56,561 bases of DNA from Pseudomonadota bacterium. Lineage in GTDB: Bacteria; Myxococcota_A; Polyangia; Polyangiales; Polyangiaceae. Location of the stretch: positions 1-56,561 of the forward strand of contig JAEYVE010000201.1 of the NCBI GenBank assembly GCA_023432025.1, given 5' to 3'. Below the pieces are notes generated by a model. The model was not told the DNA's origin. It did no database searches and worked only from the letters and a program-made list of their open reading frames with translations. Below, piece after piece: positions 51,956 through 56,561 of this stretch. Each line of letters starts with the position of its first letter. The stretch's first letter is position 1. The translations under genes were made by a program, and so were the position numbers.

Positions 51956-54109
51956 GTGCTGGCTCTGGAAGACCTGGTTACGCGCGTTCGGACGTACCAC
52001 CCCGAAGCCGACGTGGAGCTCATCCGGCGCGCCTACCACTACGGTGAGTGGGCTCATCGCGCTCAAGTGCGCAAGAGCGGCGAGCCGTACTTCACCCACC
52101 CGGCCCGCGTGGCGGGCGTCATCGCGGACCTGCGGCTCGACACGGCGAGCGTCTGCGCCGGGCTCCTGCACGACGTGGTGGAGGACACCCTTGCGTCCGT
52201 CGACGACGTGCAAGGGGACTTCGGACCCGAGATCGCGACGCTCGTGGATGGCGTCACCAAGCTCGGGCAAATCAACTTCACGTCCAAGGAAGACCGTCAG
52301 GCGGAGAGCTTCCGCAAGATGGTCATCGCGATGGCGAAGGACATTCGTGTCCTGCTCATCAAGCTGTGCGACCGCGTCGACAACATGCGAACGCTCGAGC
52401 ACATGAAGGCCGAGTCGCAAGAGCGCATCGCCCGCGAGACGATGGACATTTATGCGCCGCTCGCGAACCGCTTGGGGCTGAACCTCATCAAGAGCGAGCT
52501 GGAGGACCTCAGCTTCCGGTACATGGAGCCGGAGGCTTACGAGCAGATCAAGAGCAAGCTCGCCAAGTCGCAGAAGGAGCGCGAGCGCTACATCGACACG
52601 ACGTGCAAGACCATCGTGTCACGCCTGGCGGAGCAGGGCTTCAACGTGCAGGTGACGGGGCGGGCGAAGCACGCCTACTCCATCTACCGCAAAATGAAGC
52701 AAACGCAGTGCGAGTTCGAGCAGGTGTTCGACCTCATCGCGTTCCGCATCATCGTGGAGTCCACCGCGGACTGTTACGCGTGTCTCGGCGCCATTCACTC
52801 GCGCTGGACTCCGGTGCCGGGCCGCTTCAAGGATTACATCGCGCTGCCCAAGCCGAACATGTACCAGTCGCTGCATACCACGGTGATTGGACCCGGGCGT
52901 CAGCGCATCGAGGTGCAAATTCGCACGCACGAAATGCACCGCGTCTCGGAGCGTGGCGTCGCCGCGCACTGGAAGTACAAGGAACGCGTGTCCGGCGGCG
53001 TGGACCCGAAGGACGCCGAAAAGTTCGGCTGGCTGCGCGAGCTCGCGGACTACCAGAGAAACCTCAAGGACCCGGCGGAGTTCCTGGAGAGCGTCAAAAT
53101 CGACCTCTTCCCGGACGAGGTGTACGTGTTCACGCCGAAGGGGGACGTGCTGGTTTTCCCGCGAGGCGCCACGCCCATCGACTTCGCGTACGCCATTCAC
53201 TCGGAGGTGGGGCAGCACTGCTCCGGGGCGCGCTGCAACGGGCAAATCGTCCCCATTCGCTACAAAATCAAGAACGGCGACGTCTTGGAGATCATGACGT
53301 CGCCCAGCCAGCGTCCGAGCAAGGACTGGCTGGACTTTTGTGTGACCACGCGCGCGCGCACGCGGATTCGCGCCTACTTGCGCTCGGAGAAGCGCATCAA
53401 GAGCATCAACCTGGGTCGCGAGCTCTTGGAAGCAGAAATGCGCGGCGCGGGCATGAGCATGACCAAGCTCCTCAAGAACGAGGACGAGGCAACGCGTCTG
53501 GCCGCGGGCTTGCACTTCGGCAGCGTGGACGAGCTCCTGCTAGCCCTCGGCTACGGCAGGCTGAACTCGGAAGACGTGGTGAAGGCGCTGGAGGCGCGCC
53601 CCAAGGACGAAACCCAAGCGCTGAAGCCGGGGGCCATCGAAACCATCGTGCGCCGGGTGACGGGCGCGAGCGATGGCGGTGGCATCAAGGTGTCGGGCAT
53701 CGACGACGTGCTCATTCGCTACGCCAAGTGCTGTAACCCGCTGCCCGGGGACGCCATCATCGGCTTCATCACGCGCGGTCGCGGCGTGACCGTGCACCGT
53801 CGCGAGTGCAACAAGGCGTTCGACACGGATCCCGAGCGCAGAATCGACGTCAGCTGGGACAGCAAGGCCAAGATCAACCGACCGGTGCAGATCAGCGTGA
53901 CCACCACGAACAAGCCCGGGCTCTTGGCGACCGTGAGCCAGACACTCAGCGCCCATCGCATCAACATCAGCGAGGCCAACTGCCGCGCCGGTGACGACGG
54001 CCGGGCTCACAATACGTTCACGTTCCACTGTAGTGACCTCAGCCAGCTGAAGAACGTGATGAAGGCCATCAGCAAGCTGAGCGGCGTCGTGGAAGTCGCG
54101 CGCGTGTGA
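51956..54109 (+). CDS. rel: bifunctional (p)ppGpp synthetase/hydrolase
   Basis: Stringent-response alarmone enzyme of the RelA/SpoT family, 717 residues. GTG 51956 is preceded by AGGA 9 bases upstream. The hydrolase HD motif is intact (H48, LLHDVVEDT with H72/D73), as are the synthetase RFKDYIALPKPNMYQSLHTT (290 onward) and EVQIRTHEMH. The RFKD signature is that of bifunctional Rel/SpoT, not RelA alone. TGS (VYVFTPKGDVLVFPRGATPI), Zn-finger (RYAKCCNPLPGD) and ACT (QISVTTTNKPGLLATV) domains follow. This should be the main controller of ppGpp, which in myxobacteria triggers starvation responses. A small DUF4169 gene follows 13 bp downstream. Confidence 0.97.
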   Translation: MLALEDLVTRVRTYHPEADVELIRRAYHYGEWAHRAQVRKSGEPYFTHPARVAGVIADLRLDTASVCAGLLHDVVEDTLASVDDVQGDFGPEIATLVDGVTKLGQINFTSKEDRQAESFRKMVIAMAKDIRVLLIKLCDRVDNMRTLEHMKAESQERIARETMDIYAPLANRLGLNLIKSELEDLSFRYMEPEAYEQIKSKLAKSQKERERYIDTTCKTIVSRLAEQGFNVQVTGRAKHAYSIYRKMKQTQCEFEQVFDLIAFRIIVESTADCYACLGAIHSRWTPVPGRFKDYIALPKPNMYQSLHTTVIGPGRQRIEVQIRTHEMHRVSERGVAAHWKYKERVSGGVDPKDAEKFGWLRELADYQRNLKDPAEFLESVKIDLFPDEVYVFTPKGDVLVFPRGATPIDFAYAIHSEVGQHCSGARCNGQIVPIRYKIKNGDVLEIMTSPSQRPSKDWLDFCVTTRARTRIRAYLRSEKRIKSINLGRELLEAEMRGAGMSMTKLLKNEDEATRLAAGLHFGSVDELLLALGYGRLNSEDVVKALEARPKDETQALKPGAIETIVRRVTGASDGGGIKVSGIDDVLIRYAKCCNPLPGDAIIGFITRGRGVTVHRRECNKAFDTDPERRIDVSWDSKAKINRPVQISVTTTNKPGLLATVSQTLSAHRINISEANCRAGDDGRAHNTFTFHCSDLSQLKNVMKAISKLSGVVEVARV

Positions 54110-54122
54110 GGGGCTCGTCGTC

Positions 54123-54335
54123 GTGAGCAACGTCGTCAACCTGGGCAAGTTCCGGAAGAAAAAGGCCAAGGCCGAAAAGGCGGCGCGCGCCGAAACGAAC
54201 CGGCGCCTTCACGGGCGCACCAAGGCCGAACGCGCGCGCGACGAAGCACAGAAGGCGCTCCAAGAGCGCGCCGTACGCGGAGCGTTCTTGGAGCGCGAAA
54301 GGCCCGTCGCCGACGAAGTCCCCGGAGACGAGTAG
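54123..54335 (+). CDS. DUF4169 family protein
   Basis: A 70-residue basic protein starting at GTG 54123 with the DUF4169 opening SNVVNLGKFRKKKAKAEKAA and R-x-N-R-R-L-H-G-R-T-K-A-E. It is a single charged helix and could bind nucleic acid or membrane. Its function is unknown. It is 13 bp after rel, so it is probably co-transcribed. Its last codons fall in the first unit of a decayed direct repeat that continues past the stop. Confidence 0.85.
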   Translation: MSNVVNLGKFRKKKAKAEKAARAETNRRLHGRTKAERARDEAQKALQERAVRGAFLERERPVADEVPGDE

Positions 54336-54453
54336 TCGGGTTTCTGGGCAAGGCCGGCGTGCCAACGAGCTCCCGGGGGTCGTCGTGCCGGCAGGCGCCA
54401 ACGAGGTCCCCGGTGACGGGTCGTCGTGCTTTGGGCCAAGACCGGCGCGCTCG
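54311..54453. repeat. decayed direct repeats after DUF4169
   Basis: A unit of about 50 bp beginning ACGAAGTCCCCGG (54311-54363) recurs at about 75% identity as ACGAGGTCCCCGG (54398-54453), with a shorter version between them (from 54363). The first unit includes the last codons and stop of the small gene. The 246 bp to the helicase stop contain nothing else recognised. Confidence 0.6.
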
Positions 54454-54581
54454 GCTGAGCGTCTTGCGGGCTCGAGGGCCGCGCCCTCGTGCGCTGTCGG
54501 ACGCCGGGGCGTTGGAGGTCACGACGCGTCTTCGCCGACGGACGTCGAACGCCCGCCAGCGTGCAGACGTGGTAGCTCCGC

Positions 54582-56561
54582 TCAGGGGTTGGCGCGGTGC
54601 GCCGGCTTGCCAGGGAACTTCTTCTTGTGGGGCTTGGCGGCGTAGGGACGGGGCGTGCCCTCGCTTGGGGCATCGAAGGCACCTCCGCGCGGCGCGAACG
54701 GACGAGCTGGCGCCGGGCGACCACCGACGCCCTGCGGTCCGAAGCCCTGCGGTCCAAAGCCCTGCGGTCCGAACCCACGGGGACGCTCGCTGCGCTGCGG
54801 ACGACCCGCGCGCGGATCGAAGCGCTCGATTTGCACCGTCGGATCCCGCGGGTCAGGGCGACGCACATTTTCCTCGAACCGGAGCGCTACGTCGCCGTGC
54901 ACGTCGAAGGTCGTCCCGTTGTCACCGATGTCGATCGAGCCGACGTCGGCGCCCTCGATGTCTCCGCGCCGACAGGCGAGAGCGAGCACGCGGTTCGGCG
55001 CTGCCCCGTGACGGAAGCCGTAGTTGACGAAGAAGCGGACGAAGCCGCCTTCGGCGCCCTCGTCGCGGCGGGGAGCGCGACGGGACGCGCGCGCCTCGTC
55101 GAACGTGGAGCCTGCGTCGGCGAAGCCCTGACGTGCGCCGCGGGCTTCGTACCCCTCGCGAGAAGGAGCTTCCCAGCGGTCGCGTTTGGCGCCCGCCCGC
55201 GGCTCGAGCAGCTTGCCCTTGACGGGCTCGAGGTCGCGGGGATCACAGCTGGCACCTTCCGTACGCTGGGAGAGCAGAACGGCGATGACGCGCGTGGCGT
55301 CGTGCTCCTCGAGCAGCTTTTGGGCGTACTCGACGTGGACGGCGGCCGGCGGCTCACTGGTGAGCGCCGTAAACAGCGCCTTGCGGCTCTGCTTGGTGAA
55401 CGCTTTTCGTACCTTGTCGGCCGAAGGAACGTCCTTCCACGTGGCTTGAACCTTGGCCTCTTGGAGCAGTCGCTCCACGCGGCGCCGCGCTTGCGGAGGA
55501 ACGAGCAAGAGGCTGCGACCCTTGCGGCCCGCACGTCCGGTGCGGCCGCTGCGATGCGTGTACGTATCGCGGTCCGTGGGCGCCTCGAAGTGCACCACCG
55601 TGGTCACCTCGGGTACGTCGATGCCGCGCGCCGCGACGTCGGTCGCGACGAGAATTTGGATGGCACCCGAGCGGAACTGGTTCAGCGTGCGCGTGCGCTG
55701 CGCTTGCGCCAAGTCACCGCTGATCTGCGCGGCGCGAAAGCCGTCCCGCGCCAGCTGCTCTGCGACCTCGGCGGTTTCCAAGCGCGTACGTACGAAGACG
55801 AGCGTGCGTCCGCCGTCCGCGCCCGGCTCGCTCTCCGCGTTCGCCATGAGCAGCAAATTGACGAGCGCGTCGTAGCGCTGTTGCGGGCGCACCACGCACA
55901 CGGAGTGCTCGATGTCTTCGTTGGCCTTGCCCAGACGCGTTCCTTCGACGAGGACCGGGCTCTCCTGATAGCGGTCGGCCAGGCGCCGCACCTCGGGCGC
56001 GAACGTGGCCGAAACCAGGTGCGTGCGGCGTCCTTCGGGCATGCCCTTCAGGATGCCTTCGAGCTCGTCCCGAAAGCCCAAGTCGAGCATTTGGTCGGCT
56101 TCGTCGAGCACGAGCTGGCGGATTTGGCTGACGTCCAGCGCGCCGCCGTTCATGTGATCCAAAATGCGGCCGGGAGTGCCGACGACGATGCGCGGCCCGC
56201 GAGCGAGGCGCTTGCGCTCCATCATCACGCTGGTTCCGCCGGTCACCACGTCCACTCGGGCGTCCGGAATTTTTTCGAGCAGCCACTCCAGCTCGCGCTG
56301 CACTTGCGCGGCGAGCTCGCGTGTCGGCGTGATCACCATGGCGCTGGGCGCGCGACCTTCACGCTTCGTGTCGACGAGCGCCTTGTAGAGGACCAGGCCG
56401 AGCGCCACCGTCTTGCCCGAGCCGGTTTGCGACGAAATGCGAAGGTCTTTGCCGTCCAGCCCGTCACCGAGCACGGCCTTTTGGACCGCGGTCAGATCGG
56501 AGAAGCCACGGCGCGTCATCGCATCGCGCAGCGCTGGAGAGATCCCCTCGAACGCCTCGGG
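54582..56561 (-). CDS. DEAD-box ATP-dependent RNA helicase (5' partial)
   Basis: RNA helicase whose frame is open through the window edge and reads EAFEGISPALRDA before the ATG at 56519, as expected for the family N-terminus. The start is therefore outside the window. Q-motif (GFSDLTAVQ), Walker A (SSQTGSGKT), PTRELA, TPGRIL, LDEADQMLD and SATFAPE are intact, as is the helicase C motif HRSGRTGRAGRKGR. A C-terminal domain with RFFVNYGFRHGAAPNRVLALA resembles the DbpA-type RNA-binding domain of CsdA/DeaD. The tail is Arg/Gly/Pro-rich with GFGPQ repeats (from 15-bp tandem DNA repeats near 54735-54780). Likely role: ribosome assembly and RNA unwinding, often cold-induced. Confidence 0.94.
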   Translation of the reverse strand, partial: PEAFEGISPALRDAMTRRGFSDLTAVQKAVLGDGLDGKDLRISSQTGSGKTVALGLVLYKALVDTKREGRAPSAMVITPTRELAAQVQRELEWLLEKIPDARVDVVTGGTSVMMERKRLARGPRIVVGTPGRILDHMNGGALDVSQIRQLVLDEADQMLDLGFRDELEGILKGMPEGRRTHLVSATFAPEVRRLADRYQESPVLVEGTRLGKANEDIEHSVCVVRPQQRYDALVNLLLMANAESEPGADGGRTLVFVRTRLETAEVAEQLARDGFRAAQISGDLAQAQRTRTLNQFRSGAIQILVATDVAARGIDVPEVTTVVHFEAPTDRDTYTHRSGRTGRAGRKGRSLLLVPPQARRRVERLLQEAKVQATWKDVPSADKVRKAFTKQSRKALFTALTSEPPAAVHVEYAQKLLEEHDATRVIAVLLSQRTEGASCDPRDLEPVKGKLLEPRAGAKRDRWEAPSREGYEARGARQGFADAGSTFDEARASRRAPRRDEGAEGGFVRFFVNYGFRHGAAPNRVLALACRRGDIEGADVGSIDIGDNGTTFDVHGDVALRFEENVRRPDPRDPTVQIERFDPRAGRPQRSERPRGFGPQGFGPQGFGPQGVGGRPAPARPFAPRGGAFDAPSEGTPRPYAAKPHKKKFPGKPAHRANP

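Noticed and set aside
52048..53736. 562-codon frame overlapping rel in another frame
   Set aside because: The rel product is complete with all domains; the alternative is Arg/Gly/Ala-rich with no motif.

Overview
This window is high-GC, gene-dense bacterial DNA that most resembles a myxobacterium (Myxococcota, probably Polyangiales; the order is an inference). Supporting signs are: a GH30 enzyme with a MYXO-CTERM-like tail (CxC, one membrane helix, Arg-rich end); Gly/Ser-rich lipoproteins; a Cys-rich repeat lipoprotein; a Ser/Thr kinase with a C-terminal PEGA-like domain; PEGA proteins; a complete lower mevalonate pathway; and frequent GTG/TTG starts with 4-base stop/start overlaps (ATGA, GTGA). 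I found no rRNA, tRNA, insertion sequence, phage gene or CRISPR array.

Layout. 1-2864: end of a complex I operon (nuoM, cut by the window edge, and nuoN). 2939-5086: a pair of paralogous lipoproteins divergent from a third lipoprotein. 5114-8507: a coupled minus-strand set holding a TPR lipoprotein, hisC and an unusual protein with an L7/L12-like domain, a Cys-rich segment, a membrane helix and a snapalysin-like protease motif. 8579-15154: a mevalonate-to-farnesyl-PP cluster on the minus strand, in transcription order type II IPP isomerase, polyprenyl synthase, mevalonate kinase, diphosphomevalonate decarboxylase, phosphomevalonate kinase, class II HMG-CoA reductase; HMG-CoA synthase is not in the window. 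15657-17001: a coiled-coil/GAF protein and a single-domain response regulator. 17068-22639: a trp operon (trpF, trpB, trpA) holding a lipoprotein and a TMTC-like membrane protein between trpF and trpB.

22738-31469: metallophosphoesterase-like protein, glnE, a small membrane-anchored protein, magnesium-type hemB, a GT39-like membrane protein and a long phenylalanine hydroxylase. 31628-35019: the carboxynorspermidine/carboxyspermidine polyamine pair followed by a lipoprotein hydrolase that seems to start at CTG. 35190-38425: hsp20, dprA, trmFO. 38926-43055: a minus-strand signalling group (periplasmic-binding-protein-like sensor without an obvious output domain, Ser/Thr kinase with PEGA-like tail, FHA protein). 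43188-48655: surface and secreted proteins (CBM-like lipoprotein, Cys-rich repeat lipoprotein, PEGA protein, GH30 hydrolase). 48670-56561: DUF1275 membrane protein, rhodanese, HemW-like radical SAM protein, bifunctional Rel, a DUF4169 protein and a DEAD-box helicase cut by the right edge.

Most of the window is housekeeping and metabolic. The parts that look least described are the L7/L12-like/protease fusion (7296-8507), the output-less sensor beside a kinase and FHA protein (38926-43055), the intergenic palindrome in the polyamine operon, decayed repeats at several gene 3' ends, and the two genes embedded in the trp operon.
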